Assembly (NCBI RefSeq): GCF_017654505.1
Contig: NC_054543.1
Coordinates: 24,342,339 to 24,406,338 of the forward strand
DNA length: 64,000 bases
DNA from: Polyodon spathula
Lineage: Eukaryota; Chordata; Actinopteri; Acipenseriformes; Polyodontidae
Direction of reading: 5' to 3'
The notes beneath the pieces were generated by a model that had not been told where the DNA came from, did no database searches, and saw nothing but the letters and a program-made list of their open reading frames with translations. Made by a program: the position numbers and the translations under genes. The stretch's first letter is position 1. Each line of letters begins with the position of its first letter. Shown here one piece after another: positions 45,165-57,939 of this stretch.

Positions 45165-46783
45165 CTGCAAAAGAGAAAAAAAATAAATTCAGGCATGCAA
45201 ACTTGAAAGCAATACATGCAGGAATTTGGAACAGCCTACTTTTCTTTTTTTTCTTTTTTGCAGAATGTTTATAGACTTGCTGCCAAGTTGTGAAATGATC
45301 TTATTTTTTGTGAAACCAACACCACCACCCCACCTCCCCTCTCTACTTTCCATTTAAGAAACAACAGATTGAGAAAGAAACAGGGGCATCTTTTCAATGT
45401 GTTTACTCCAGTCTTTAATGAAATCTTTTATAAGAATTCTCAGGTTGTTTTCATGTTTGTTTTCTGTTTTTTTGTCAGTTTTATAAAATTAATATTTCCT
45501 TTTAAAAAACTACAGGTAAGTAGCCATTGTAATTGCTTTCCCCTTCCCACATTTCCTTGCCAGTTGTATGATGTTTGTAATCCTTCTGAACGGTTCTGGG
45601 TTCTGTTACTCCATTACTGAATTGTTATTTGAATTTTTCTTCTCTAAATTTGCTTTTACCTGGCTTTGAACTTGCTTCGAGTCACATTGATTTGAATGGA
45701 ATGAGGAAGGCTGTTCTGCTTAGAATTCTCGAGACAATCTCAAGCATCTCAGGTCACAGGGAATGTGCCATTAGATTTGACTCAAGGAGTTTCCCAATCA
45801 TTGAAAATATGAAGGTGCCAGCTGAAATGCTTTAAGAGATTTTAGCAGCTGTCGTTACGGTGGGAAATTTGCAAACATGCTGCCTTCACTGGGATAGTAA
45901 AATCCGTGGATGTACTGTATATTCTCACATTTAGGTACTTGCGACAGCCGAAGAATGTCCTAATCAAGTTGGAGAAAATTATGTGACATATCTGAGCCCC
46001 AGAAGGACCTAATAGAGTTAAATGTTCCAACGCTACAGTCTTCTTTCCCTTGCATCCAGACGTTAGGCTTAGTACTCAAATCACAGGCAGAGGGCGGGGC
46101 CATTTGTTATTTCCTTGTTTTATTTCAATTTTTGTAATTTTTTTATTGAAGCTGCTTCCTGAGTGCCAGTTCTTAAATATCTTTCCACAGGAGACAGATG
46201 TTGTGCAATAATGATAGGAATTTCAGACCAAGTTTAATTGGGAATATGGCCTTTCAATACATCAAGTTAACTGTTCATGTACTGTAATGCCTGTTCCAAA
46301 GAAAACACTATTGTATAACCTCAACCCCCCCCCCCCCACCACCACCACCTTCAGGAATAAGAGTTATAGACTGTATAGTTACATCTCATACCCTGTCAAT
46401 AAATAAATACATCCATTCATTAAAACATGGTGAATATTTGAATAACCAAAGCTTGAAAAACATATTTATGTTCATAACAAATATTTCACTGTTCCTCTTC
46501 ACTTCCTGCATTCTAGGCAATAGGACCCCACATAGTTTCCTATGTGCAGTAATGAACAGTGCAATGTTCAGGTGGGGTCCTAGGGTTAGGAAGTGAATAA
46601 GGATAGTACTAGCACGAACAGCAAAGCAATAAGGGCCTTTTCAGAATGTCAGGTAAGCACATTTTTAATGCTCTGGTTATTACAAATTCTTACAATTTTA
46701 TGTGTATTATGTAAGGAAGTAGGAAAAACAGTCTTCCTGGTTGTAAACTGAAAGAAGTTGAAAACAAAAAAAACTAAATAGAC
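45165..46783. other. AHR intron upstream of exon 3, nothing recognised
   Basis: There is no exon-like stretch on the minus strand with acceptor and donor. A C run at about 46327-46338 is the only notable feature. Confidence 0.5.
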
Positions 46784-47028
46784 TACCCTTATAAAAGTTT
46801 ACCATGGTAAACTTGCACAGTAATTTTACAGTTGTCCAATGCTTTTTGCATGGTTATACAGTAGTTTGCATGTACCAAAGTTTACTATAGTTTTCTATGT
46901 TTTTTTTTTTTTTTTTTAAATATGCTTTACCATAACTCGCTGAGCTTTACAATGCTACCTACAATTTACCATACTTTCACTAAGCTTTATTACACTTGCT
47001 TTTACTATAGGAAACTTTTATAAGGGTA
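46784..47028. mobile_element. short MITE with ACCCTTATAAAAGTTT ends
   Basis: TACCCTTATAAAAGTTTACC at the left and AAACTTTTATAAGGGTA at the right are inverted; the outer TA is probably the target duplication. It is 245 bp with no coding capacity. Decayed relatives are at 37987 and 42475, so this family has inserted at least three times within one gene. Confidence 0.8.
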
Positions 47029-47253
47029 ATGAAAGGTAAGGCTGCTTTTGTTTTCTACCCCTTTAATACAGGACAGCAGCTAGCTTTCTTCAAAGCTCAA
47101 CAAGCTTATCTGATGTTCTAGTACAATGGTTCTCAAACAGGGGGACTGTATCCTGTGACGGGAGGGCATTAGAAGGTTCAGGGATTTTAAATTTTTTTTA
47201 ATTAAAAAAAGAAAAAAGAAATAATTACAGTGCACATCTTAACCTAGGCTGTA

Positions 47254-49253
47254 CAGTATAACGGGCAGATACTTTATTTGGGCTTTATTGGCTATTTTGA
47301 TTGGATCGCCACTAATACTTCCACCAATCAGAGGACTGCATACATTATTTGTAGTGATCCTGCCCTCTGTCAGACTGGTGTACAAAACATGTTGAAGTAA
47401 TTAATTTTCTGTACTGTTCAGAGCTGTGGTAGAATGTAAACTGGTCAGCAATTATCAAGTCTGTTGGTTGGGGCGTGTCTCTTAGCTCGCTGCAGTGTTC
47501 AAATTAACTGTGTTTACATTTGGCTCATCGAGGCCTGGATGTCTGCCAATTTTCATCAGCTCAACACTAACAAATCTGAACTACTTCTAGTAGGATCAAA
47601 AACTCAACTCAAGAATCTCAATATTGCTTCTTTAAACCTTAAGTCTGCTGCTGCCTTCTCCCACTGTACGAAGCCTTAGTACACTTCTGGATAGTAACTT
47701 CACCTTTGATTCCCAAATCTCCTCTGTAGTCAAATCCTCCTTCTACCACCTCCGAAACATCTCAAAGGCCCGTCCCTACCTTTCCTTCCCGGTTGCAGAG
47801 ATTCTGTAATGCATTCAACTCCTCTCGACTCGACTACTGCAACTCTCTCTATGGTGGTCTTCCATCATGTACCATAAACCAAGTGCAGCTGGTTCAAAAT
47901 GCCACTGCTAGAATCCTTACCAGATATAAAAAACATGATCACATTACCCTGTCTTGCCCAGCTGCACTGGCTACCTGGGTAAAGTTCAGGACTACTTTCA
48001 AAATTCTCTTGCTTGCCTACAAGGCCCTTCATCCTCCCACAGTCACTCGCTTCAAATCAACCCTCAAGAACCTCTCTTGCATTCAATGCTCTTTAAGCCT
48101 GATATCAGTTATTAGCTGTTGTCTAAATTGTTATTTCAGGTTTTTCACTCCATCATATTCGTATGATTCTGTATGACACACACATCCACAATATTTATAA
48201 TTTACATCCTAGCCTTGTATTAAATGTATTTGCATTTTTTTTTTATTGTTTGTATTTAATGTACTATGCCCTGTATTTCACTGTATTTAATGTATTATGC
48301 ATTGTTTCTCACTATCTTGTAAAGCGCTTTGTGATGGTGGTCCACTGTGAAAGTCGCTATATAAAATAAAGACTGATTGATTGATTGATTGATTGATTGT
48401 TAAAGGAGCGGAGGACAAAAGAAATAATGTGTCATATATCAAAGTGGATCAATCTGTTTGAAAACATTAAAAATAGACCGGACATTACCATCAATGGATT
48501 TAAAAAATGTGGAATTGATGATGCGATCAGAAACCCAGAGGCAGTGTAAACGTTTTTATGTTAAGTATTTTTATGTTTTTTTTTTTAATTTTTTTACAAA
48601 GGTTTAATTATCAGCCCAAATTGTTTGTGTCAGACTTGTTGAAAGTCTGTAACAAAATGTTGATTGATGTGGTCGACATGTTGTAGATACGACTATTAAT
48701 GCAGGCATCGTGCAGTTATCGCAAAGTCCAGAAACAAAATAAAATGTTTTGCACCATGTAAAACTGAGCTGATTTTGCCAATGTTGAAATTAACCAGTTT
48801 GAAATGATTTCGAAGCAAATAAAAGCATTTTCGTTTCAGCTTTATTGTTAAAGATTTCACATGTGGCAATATATACTGACCTACAATTCATGCCTGGTAG
48901 TGATCGTTCCACTGTGTCATGTTGTGAACCATACTTTTAAAACTGAGAGACAGCAAATGCTTATCATAAACATTTACTGGTTCTTAAAATTAAGGGTCAT
49001 CTAAGAACAATAAATACTGTAACTGATTAGAAGGCCTCCAAGTTGCTGCACTTACATTGTAGATGTTATAATGAGTTATTGTAAATGAGATACTATTTTA
49101 GCAGACATATTTAATTAAGTAAACATTTATTTAAATGTTTTTTGGAAATACAACCTACACATGCAAGACTTTTTGTGAACGTGTCGTGAACAAAATCCCC
49201 TAATGTAGCAAATCTGCCAAATTTAATACCAGCCAAAATTTCATGTTATACGG
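47254..49253 (+). mobile_element. pogo/Tigger-like element nested in hAT
   Basis: The left end CAGTATAACGGGCAG and right end CATGTTATACGG are inverted and flanked by TA. A fragment at 48478-48550 reads RPDITINGFKKCGIDDAIRN, close to the C-terminal end of pogo/Tigger transposases. It shares this and other blocks with the element starting at 4513. It is itself interrupted by an L2 LINE. Confidence 0.75.
47465..48399 (+). mobile_element. L2 LINE 3' fragment nested in pogo element
   Basis: Frames on the plus strand read WMSANFHQLNTNKSELLLVG, FNSSRLDYCNSLYGGLPSC, TINQVQLVQNATARILTRY and FKILLLAYKALHPP, the conserved C-terminal end of L2 reverse transcriptases. The element ends in a TGAT/TTGA tandem tail at 48372-48399, typical of fish L2. 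Frameshifts separate the pieces. Only the last third of ORF2 is present, as usual for 5'-truncated LINE copies. Confidence 0.88.
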
Positions 49254-49654
49254 TATATAAAACAAATATTTATGCTGACACCTCCACGCATGTCAAAGTT
49301 TGTATATGGCAGTGTGCATCTGACTAGTGCCTTTAAAGCTTGCATATTATGGATGAAGTCAGCTGCCATCTGGTAATGTATGTTGTTTATCAGCTTACTA
49401 TGTAGTAAGCGTTGGTCACAATCGGTAAACTATAATTTGCAGTGTTAAGTTTGTGCTTATTACGACAGATCGTGCAAAAAAACCCCCCAAAAAAACAAAC
49501 AGCAGTGACAAACAGAGAGGCCGCAGACATGCTGGATTCTTTTCTTACTAGTATATGTACATATGCATGTATGTGTTGGGGGGGGGGGGTGGTGGTGGTG
49601 TCAAGTACCACAAACAAGAGGAGGGGGGCGGCCCAAAAACTTTGAAAACCACTG

Positions 49655-50060
49655 TTCTAGTAACAAAAAGGCAATGAATACATATACAGACTCTTTTTGC
49701 CTTCAACCCGCTTGACAAGGGGCCCTGGCCATATGGAAAAGACCATCAGAACACCTCTTTGAGAATGACTGGGCCACAGGGAAACTGCAAGGATGGAGAT
49801 GGCAGTGTTGAGGGACAGGCATTGGCTGTTTTCATACTTGACTGACCAATTGGGTTAGTTCTGTGTCTTGGGTGTTTTCCTTTCTCCTGAACTTAGTTTC
49901 CAAACTACAACTAGTAACAGTGACTGGCGAGTACGGAAGAGTCTATAAATGTGAAGTGTCCCATACAAATTCAAAATAAATAAACATATTCAACAAACAT
50001 GTTGCCTTGTAAAAAAAATATAATATCTACACATCTTTTTATAGAAAATGATTACACCGT
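49655..50060. other. AHR intron, nothing recognised
   Basis: No gene, element or structured repeat was seen beyond the 8-bp duplication at the start. Confidence 0.5.
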
Positions 50061-50517
50061 GTAACAATTTTTTTTTTTATTTTTGTTCCTGGGTAGTAAG
50101 TGTTATTTCCTAATTGCTTATGCCTCAAAAATATAGAAAATGGCTATTATTCCCCACAAACTTTGCTTTTGTGACCAGGACAGTGATATTTCAAAATATC
50201 ACTATTTCTAATACAGTAAATACAGTATAATCGTAAATCTCGAAAAACTACTCACTTCTAAACATTTTGTAGTCATTTTTATATTACTTTAGTATAAATA
50301 CATGTTAATTTGGATTCATATGTTGTTTTTTCTGACTTTTTGTGAACGAAAAGACATACATTTGCCCATTTTTCCATTGGAAATAGTGATATTTTGAAAT
50401 ATCACTGTCCTGGTCACAAAAGCAAACTTTGTTGGGAATAATAGCCATTTTCTATACTTTTGAGGTATAAGCAATTAGGAAATAACACTTACTACCCAGG
50501 AACAAAAATTGTGTTAC
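50061..50517. mobile_element. foldback element with arms of about 140-150 bp
   Basis: The left arm 50061-50209 (TGTTCCTGGGTAGTAAGTG, TTTTGTGACCAGGACAGTG, AAATATCACTATTTC) is inverted at 50381-50517 (GAAATAGTGATATTT by extension, CACTGTCCTGGTCACAAAAG, CACTTACTACCCAGGAACA). The arms are almost identical and enclose about 170 bp. The RNA or single strand could form a very long hairpin. There are no coding frames. It is most likely a snapback MITE. Confidence 0.85.
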
Positions 50518-52690
50518 ATAGTGTTATTAGAACAACAAAAACACTTAGAAAAACAGCATCCTTTGAGATCTTGAAGTTCTTGGGGGTATTTAGGTTTTGA
50601 TGACCCACTTTTACACCAAATTGGTTGAGCTAGTGAAGGCTATTGCCAAAATTAAACTCTACATAACAAGTTTTACAAGAAGTTGGTGTAGTTACCAAAC
50701 AAAAGAAGCACGTAAAAAAAGGACGGCTGCTACTGTACTGTATGCAAAACTTGAATGTTAAGAATAATACTTCCAATGGAAAAGCGATGTTAATGCTTCC
50801 TTTTTTATATGTGATACGTGCAGTCGTCAGATGTGGTGCCAAGCCTGGTCTGATCCCTGCATTCAAATTCAATATGAGCAGTTATGCCGTGGTCTAAACT
50901 TATTTTCAAGAATGATATCCCAGGCATTTTTCACATAACTCGCCAATAATCTGTCCTTAGAAATTTTCTTTCAGGTTTCTAACAGGGCGAGGAGTCCTCT
51001 ACATGTATTTGTTTATTTTAGAATGGAGTACCCCGTCGCCCCTGTGCAGTTTAGTATTTTGTGTTTCTTATGATTTATTGTATTTATATATGACGGCGTA
51101 GTTTTTGTTTTGTTATTGTTTTGTTTCTGGAAGAGGTGAGATTAGGCACCTTGAAAATAAAAACTGTGTGCAGAAGGTGGCCATCTCCCGAACTAAGTGA
51201 TTAATTTGTTGCTAATCAGGAGATGGTCATCTGCATATAAACCTGCAGCGCAGTTCCGTGTGGGAGTACAGAGAAGAGTACAGGAGACTGAGAGAAAGAA
51301 AAACAAACAGGAACAGTGAAAGCAAAGTGCCCAGCCTGACCTGTGTTTGGTGTTTTTGTGTACCTGTTTCATTTTGCTCTGTGAGCAGTGTTTTATTGGT
51401 AAAATATTTTATTTATTTTTGTTATTTAAATTAATCTTTTTGCAACTGCAATTACTTTGTTTTTGGTTCCTGCATTCTGGCTTGATGTCACCACACAGCT
51501 ACCCTGTTAAACAAAAAAAGAACACAAACAAACATTTTTGTCGTTTTTGCAAACAACATAAATTGATTTTTTTGAGGAAACCAACATTTCTAACAATTTT
51601 TTGGGGGGGGGTTACTTTACACCCCAAATGTTCTCACGACATGCTTCTCCTGCTCTACAAATAACATTTCAAAGTGTCATTTTGTATACTTTTTAAAGGA
51701 GCAATTGCTGAGGTAAGGCCTGTATTGGTGTTTATGAAATTGCCACGGTTTACATGAAACCTCAGTGTGGGGACCTTATAAATGTATTTACCAACATGCA
51801 TAGAAAATGGGGGAATACAGATATTTTTCAAAATATGATATATAGAGGAAAAAAAAACAAAACAAAAAAAAAAACAGAGTTTGCTCTCTATACTGTGATG
51901 TCAGAGCCGGACATTAACGGCCGCCAACATTTGAAAGAAAATAGAAATTGGGATCTCTTGTCCTCACCGACAGTTTATAATTATTGTCTTAATCAACATT
52001 TTTACTTTATAAAATGAAATGTTGGTGAAGATATTCATGTCGGTTAGGACAATTTATGTGTTTTGTTCCTGAAGTCTTTTATAGTCTTCAATAAGCTGCA
52101 CAACTACAAACACTGTATTTGTAATTGTGAAAACTAAACAATGTAGTTTCAAAACTGCAATTGTATATACATTTTAATATTCTATATACAGAAATATCTA
52201 TATCCACTGCTTGTGCTTTACATTGTGCCATTGTATCTGCTTTGTCTTGTCTATTTGTGCTTCTGAAGCACTGTTTTTACAATGCACTGCTTTAGAAATC
52301 ATAAGTGTTACTGGAGTAAACTGTAGAATAAGCCAATATTTCTAGAAATCTAGAAGCATCAATTTTTATGTAATGTATACTTTGCTTGGATAGTCTTAAA
52401 AACCTACCATTAATTGTCTTGTCACAGTGCAAACCTTTGTATCTATTTTTCTTGTCATAATGCCAGCCAAGAGTATTAGTAAGCTGACAAATAACAAAAT
52501 GCAGGAGGTATATTGAAAAAAGGGAAAATGACAGGGAAAGACAAGACATATATCTAGAGAGTGAAAGACAAAGAAGTAGGACACCTTACAGGGACAATAG
52601 CATTAATGAAAATGACCCTTAATTTTCAACAATCAAGCATGTGTAATAAAATATTAACCACTACCCTGCTATTGCAATAAGCCAAACTTC
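50518..52690. other. AHR intron, nothing recognised
   Basis: AT-rich with homopolymer runs. Open frames are short and resemble nothing known to me. Confidence 0.5.
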
Positions 52691-52700
52691 TGCAGCCGCT

Positions 52701-52910
52701 TTGGAGTTGTTAAAGACCACAGCATTTCACCAGTGCTTGCATGTATATCAGATGACGCTAAACAAGATGAAGACTGCTGAAAGTCTACAACCAGTGGAAG
52801 AAGTCTCATCAATTCTCACTGGAAGGTTATGTGTAGTGGAATACAATGGGGATGTGTATCCTGGAAAGATAACAGGATTTAAACCTGATACATTTAATAG
52901 ATTTAGATAA
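52701..52910 (+). pseudogene. small protein-like fragment, possibly transposon-derived
   Basis: The frame reads GRLCVVEYNGDVYPGKITGF and, after a stop at 52910, seems to go on with WDDLFFHVSDCKESPF. The pattern of a Val-Glu-Tyr-X-Gly strand followed by YPGKI resembles a small beta domain that I associate with genes carried by fish transposons. I cannot name the family. No splice sites or other exons support it as a host exon. Confidence 0.3.
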
Positions 52911-53117
52911 TGGGACGATTTGTTCTTTCATGTTTCAGATTGCAAAGAAAGTCCCTTCATGTGTAAAACTTTGTTCTTCTTAAAAGTAAAATGAATTGTT
53001 TTTTTAAAAAAAAAACCTCAACACCACCTGCTCTAACATCATATCCACATTTTGAAATCACCAATTCCCCTCCACCACTCCCCATGAACTGAGGTTTGTA
53101 AATGTGATAATACAATG

Positions 53118-53118
<1 letters not shown>

Positions 53119-53188
<70 letters not shown>
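53119..53188. repeat. (ATT)n microsatellite
   Basis: About 23 ATT units. It gives a long Asn run on the minus strand that is not a protein. Confidence 0.95.
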
Positions 53189-53189
<1 letters not shown>

Positions 53190-56100
53190 CAATATGATGT
53201 TGCTTTCTTTTTATTTAAGCAATAACTAAAATGGAGTACAGACATCAAATCAGGTCATCACGAACATTCAAATGTCCAAACAGACACACACTATTTTACC
53301 ACAAATGTGTTTTTTAATATGCATAATGTCCAACTAACATGTTTTTAGTTGCATATGATTTGATTAATTATGCCTCTATTAGATTTTTTTTTTTTTTTTT
53401 TGGAATTTTATATAAATAATGTATTTCATATAAAAACTTTTCCCTCATATTTTCAAATTGGCATGGTGCTTGCATGGAGAAAAAAAGTAACAATAATCAA
53501 TATAATTGTAAAGTGTACATAAAGAGAGTCTGATTGAAGTCAGTTTCATTAATAACTACTAAAATATGCACAATCTTTTCATTTTAAAATGACATGTCGA
53601 TGAGGATTTTCCACTCACTTTGTCAGTTAAAGACTGACAAAATATGGGAAAAAAGTAATTTCAAGGGTCCCTTTTTTAAGAAAATTACACTTAAGGTTGT
53701 GATGATTATGAAAAAAAAAGTACTTATTTGAACAATTTCTGAAAAATAAAGTGTTGGTCTTTGAATATCAGCATGTTTAATTTAAAATTGCCCATCCCCT
53801 GGCAACGGTCCCAGTCGTAAATACGTGCTTTATTGAGCTATTGTTGGATGTATGTACCGACATGTTTGCAAGCTACAGCAGAGCAATTCACCTTAAATAT
53901 GAAATAGTCAATGAACAAGGAAACTAGGAGCCTGAACACCTACTATACTTATAAACCCTAAAGTACACAGAGCTATCATAACAATTCCAGTAATTCTTAT
54001 CTTATATGTACAAACATAATTTTGCAGGTCTTAAAAAATTGGATTTTTTTAATGGTGTTTTAGTTGAAGCTCTCGATTAAGAAAATGTGACTGCGTTCCT
54101 TTATGACAGGAAGTGCAGCAATGAGAGTGGGTTGGCGTCGCTAACAGGAGTGAAAATTACAAATTACAAAACACACTACGTAACATTTAACTTAATGTGA
54201 GATTCTTTCATTTAGGACAATGCGTGATCCTCAAGGAGATGGTAATACATATTGGGTAAGATTTACTGGAATTATTTTGTCAGCTTAATGTACTTTGAAA
54301 AGAATTAAGATGATTGCTTTTTATTTACTTAGTCCAGAGAGGCAGGGGGAATACACTCCAGGTCTTGTTTTGGAGCAAGTGGAAAAGCAGCTTGCTAATC
54401 ACATCTAAAAGAACCAGTCAATGCTTTGGTATCTTTTATTAGCTATATGTGTTTTCACGTCTGCACAGGGCTTACACACCCAGAGAACTGTCAAATCACT
54501 GGAATAAAAATAGAAGAACCAAAGAAGGCAGGCTCTTTGCTTTATCGCATCTGTTATTTAAAGTTTGTTTGAACCTAATACAATTTGGTGTTCATGAAAC
54601 AGTTTTAGACGGTTGTCAAATAACCCACTTCGGTAAAAAGGTGAATTTAAATCTGTATTTTACAAAGAACAAACAAAAAAATGTGAGGAGGCCATTTGTC
54701 CCTTCAGTGCTCATCTGTTTCCATGTAGGTGATTGATCTCAAAACTGTCACGTCGGTCTTAAAGGATCTCAGTGATTCAGCATCAACAACATGCCTAGGT
54801 AACCCTACCCTCCATACCTTCACCACTCTCAGTGCCTCTATTGTTTATAATATCCTACTGCTTCAAGTAGCGACAATAACATGTTACTAGGATACAGTGG
54901 TACTGTCAGTAGGATACAGTAGTGGCAAAGATGCCCGTATAGTGCCCGTTTTTTTTGAGGACTGCAAACAAACTGGACAGTCGGCATAATTTCTTTCTGA
55001 CAAAGTAGAACACACATAATGTGAAGCCCATTTGTGTCTGTTTTTATATTATGTTTTTATGCACATGAAACTGCTTAAATTGTGGGTCTTTAATAAATTA
55101 GCAGGTACGTTACAGAACCTAACCACTTAAACCAGGGGTCTGCATACAAACATAACACATTTTTAGTTAATGCAACTTAGAATATCATTCATTACTTTTT
55201 TGAGTAGAAAGAGAGGCTAATCATTAGGAATCCTGGTTTGTGCTTTCATTTTCTTGGACAAAATCCCCTTCTTTTCCCCTATCTGTGGAAATGTTTTCCT
55301 AGAAACTCTATCAACATTTGCATAAACTTGGTGGTTTTTTTTTTTTTTAACATTACTGTAATTTATAACATAAAAAACACAGCTTTTTTCTCTTTTCTGG
55401 CATCTGTCAACTTTCTCTATATGATGAGTCAATTGCAGGAATGCCAAAAAAATGTCAATAGGTGAAGTTTTAAGGATTATTTCTAATGCTTCTTAACAAG
55501 GCAATGTGGTACACTACTTGGTACGTTAAATGGCTTCCACTTCTGGGGGCTTGGGTTAGCTTACAGTTAAAGTTACATTAAAGTCAGCTTACAATTACAT
55601 TAAATTGAGTTTGGAGGTCTCAGCTTAAACTAGGCCGCAGTTAGCCACAATTGTGTTAATTATTATATTAAAATATTTTTCCTGGATGACTGTTTACATT
55701 CTTCCATAGTTTAGTCTTCTTTGTGCTGTACTTACCAGTTTGTTTAGATGCTGGCAGTTTCAGACTCACTGGTATACTTCCTGACACTCTGTTACCCCGT
55801 GAACATGACAGGTATTATAACCCTGCTAGCAACTTTTTAAAGCTCATGTAACCGCAGTGCTTCCTCCCTTTAAGGGTCAGTTTTCAAAGTGTGGTCCCTT
55901 ATGCACTGATCCTGTGTCTCTCTGTCACACTCGGGGAACACAATACAATGATTATCTGTATGTGTGTGTGCTGGCTATTTGTTTATACCACCTTCAGCAG
56001 CTTGAGGTTATAAATGCAAATAGGAAAATCAAAAGAAGGGGATTACTGTTACAAGGAAAGTAAAAATTGTTGGAAGATCTATTGGCAGTGCCATACAGAG

Positions 56101-56464
56101 CTCCAGATAGCTCAGCTGAAACTTGGCACAATAGAGGCTTTGTGTCTAAGAGAGGCTTAGTCATCTAATAGTCATTGTATGCACCAAGGAATTTAAGTGG
56201 GCAGGAATAACTTCTTGTAAATTACCTTTATGTAAAAACTAAACCACTGTGCCACGAAAACTACCCATTTAGATATCTAGCTGTTGTAAAAAAATAAAAA
56301 AGTGAGTACTGAATAGTATAATTAATTAATTTACATATTTACCTTATAAGTCCCTGTTAAAAAATGCTTACAGGCATTTTCAAACAAAACATTTCCCCTT
56401 TTCCTTTTATTTACATTGCTATTTTGCTTCCCTTCGCTTTAGGGGTGTTTGTGGATGTCATTAT
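53189..56464. other. AHR intron, nothing recognised
   Basis: No exon of AHR or other gene was recognised on either strand. Several T runs are present (for example 53383-53401). Open frames are short. Confidence 0.5.
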
Positions 56465-57939
56465 AGTTAGGTGGCTTAGTGCCATTTTTTAACATTACAG
56501 TTACAGGGTGGATAAAAGCACCAAATTTTGTTTTGGGGTCTTTTAAGTAATTAAAATCAAATTTAGGCTAGGAGCCGTTCTGAATTTTCCATAGTATTCA
56601 AGTACGACACTGATACCTAAGATGGCCAACAATCAGTGTGAAACAACACCAAGCTCTGTTTTAAGCAGTTCAGTACGCCCAGCTGGTTATAGAAAAATGA
56701 TTCTGAGATCCAGAGATGATAAACTGTGATAACCTTTACTATTCCAGAGTCAAATCACTCATCTAAAAATTTATGAGCGATGTTAATACATGTAATTCTA
56801 GATTTTTGTGTTCTTGTTCAATGTTCTTGATTTCAAACAGCTAAATTGTTAAGCTGTGTTGCCACACTTGCAACCAAAGCACTTATTCTGAAGCATTTTG
56901 ATCCTTTGACTTTGACCCTGTTTCATCTTTGCCTTTGGTTAGGCTTCCTAAAAAGAGGAAAGGAGATATTTTTGATGGTATCGTGAATAGTTTGGGTGCA
57001 ATTTTCAATAGCATTCTACTGGAAATCCTGGTACTGCTTCTTGCCTATTCCAATTTGCGAAGTGAAGCTACAACTGATTCATCCACACTGTTCTGGCTGT
57101 CAAGTGTTACTAACTCAGGGAAATCATCCACAAATGGGTTTCCCATTCTTCCTATAGTCTGAGATACTGTAGGTTTCTGACTTACCTTTTAAAGTTCATC
57201 TGCGTTGAGCGCCCCTGTCCCTGATGTGGAAAGTTTTGCGGGATGTCTGGGTCTTCATCAAAAGGTACTCTCTCTCAAACTGTTACAACAATCTGGCTAG
57301 CTGTGGGCCAGAGAGCATCCACAGCCTTGAGGTTTTCGGTCAGCCTAACTGCAGCACCTGATCCATTGACAATCTTGTTTTCTTGCTCATGAGTTTGATC
57401 AATTGGGATTGTGGATAATTTGTTCCTGGTCTTACAAAAGACCTAGTGATGCTGATTCTCAAACTCCTCCTTGATGGGATCGGGTAATAATTTCATATCT
57501 CTGATGTGTATTGGCATCCACCTTGCATAATGAACACGGTCCAAGGCAAAGAACAGAGGTGTCATCTCCTCCAAGACTTCAACATATACATGGATATGTC
57601 TTCATGTGGAATTACTAAATCTTGTGAATCTGGTTCACTTCTTAAAATGACTCTTACAGGATGAATTAAACTGCCTAATCTTGCGTGAGGCTCCGCACAA
57701 TCTTAATAAGCAATTTCTTGGCTGCATGCACCATTTGTTCTGAAAAAGCAATTTAGTGATATACTTTATTTTTACCATTGATATCTGTCATATTGGATTT
57801 TAGTGTTATACTTGGATACTAGCCAAAATTCAGAAGGGTTCCTAGCCTAAACTTGAATATAAGGACCGGAAAGTCCTCAAGCAAAATTTGGCACTTTTAT
57901 CCACCTAGTAACGGTAGTTCTGCTATGCTACCTGACTAT
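56465..57939 (-). mobile_element. transposon with long inverted repeats, family uncertain
   Basis: About 150 bp at each end are inverted copies. Left: AGTTAGGTGGCTTAG, GGTGGATAAAAGCACCAAAT, TTTAGGCTAGGAGCC, GTTCTGAATTTT. Right, read inverted: AGTCAGGTAGCATAG, GGTGGATAAAAGTGCCAAAT, TTTAGGCTAGGAACC, CTTCTGAATTTT. A decayed coding region lies between them on the minus strand. The length of about 1.5 kb suggests an internally deleted derivative of a larger element. Confidence 0.82.
57285..57575 (-). pseudogene. decayed protein-coding fragment of the long-TIR transposon
   Basis: One minus-strand frame reads EVLEEMTPLFFALDRVHYAR, WMPIHIRDMKLLPDPIKEEF, then a single TAG where Trp or similar is expected. 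It goes on with VFCKTRNKLSTIPIDQTHEQ and ENKIVNGSGAAVRLTENLKA. The IDQTHEQ-N and GSGAAV-LTEN pattern resembles a family of repetitive invertebrate and fish proteins of transposon origin, which I cannot name with confidence. Nearly 100 codons with one stop is far beyond chance. Confidence 0.7.

Larger units (their letters stand above)
47124..49654. mobile_element. hAT element with perfect 8-bp target duplication
   Basis: The left end CAATGGTTCTCAAAC and right end TTTGAAAACCACTG are inverted hAT (Charlie-like) termini. TTCTAGTA occurs directly on both sides (47116-47123 and 49655-49662), a perfect 8-bp target duplication. No hAT transposase is visible; most of the inside is a pogo-like element at 47254-49253. 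Confidence 0.9.
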
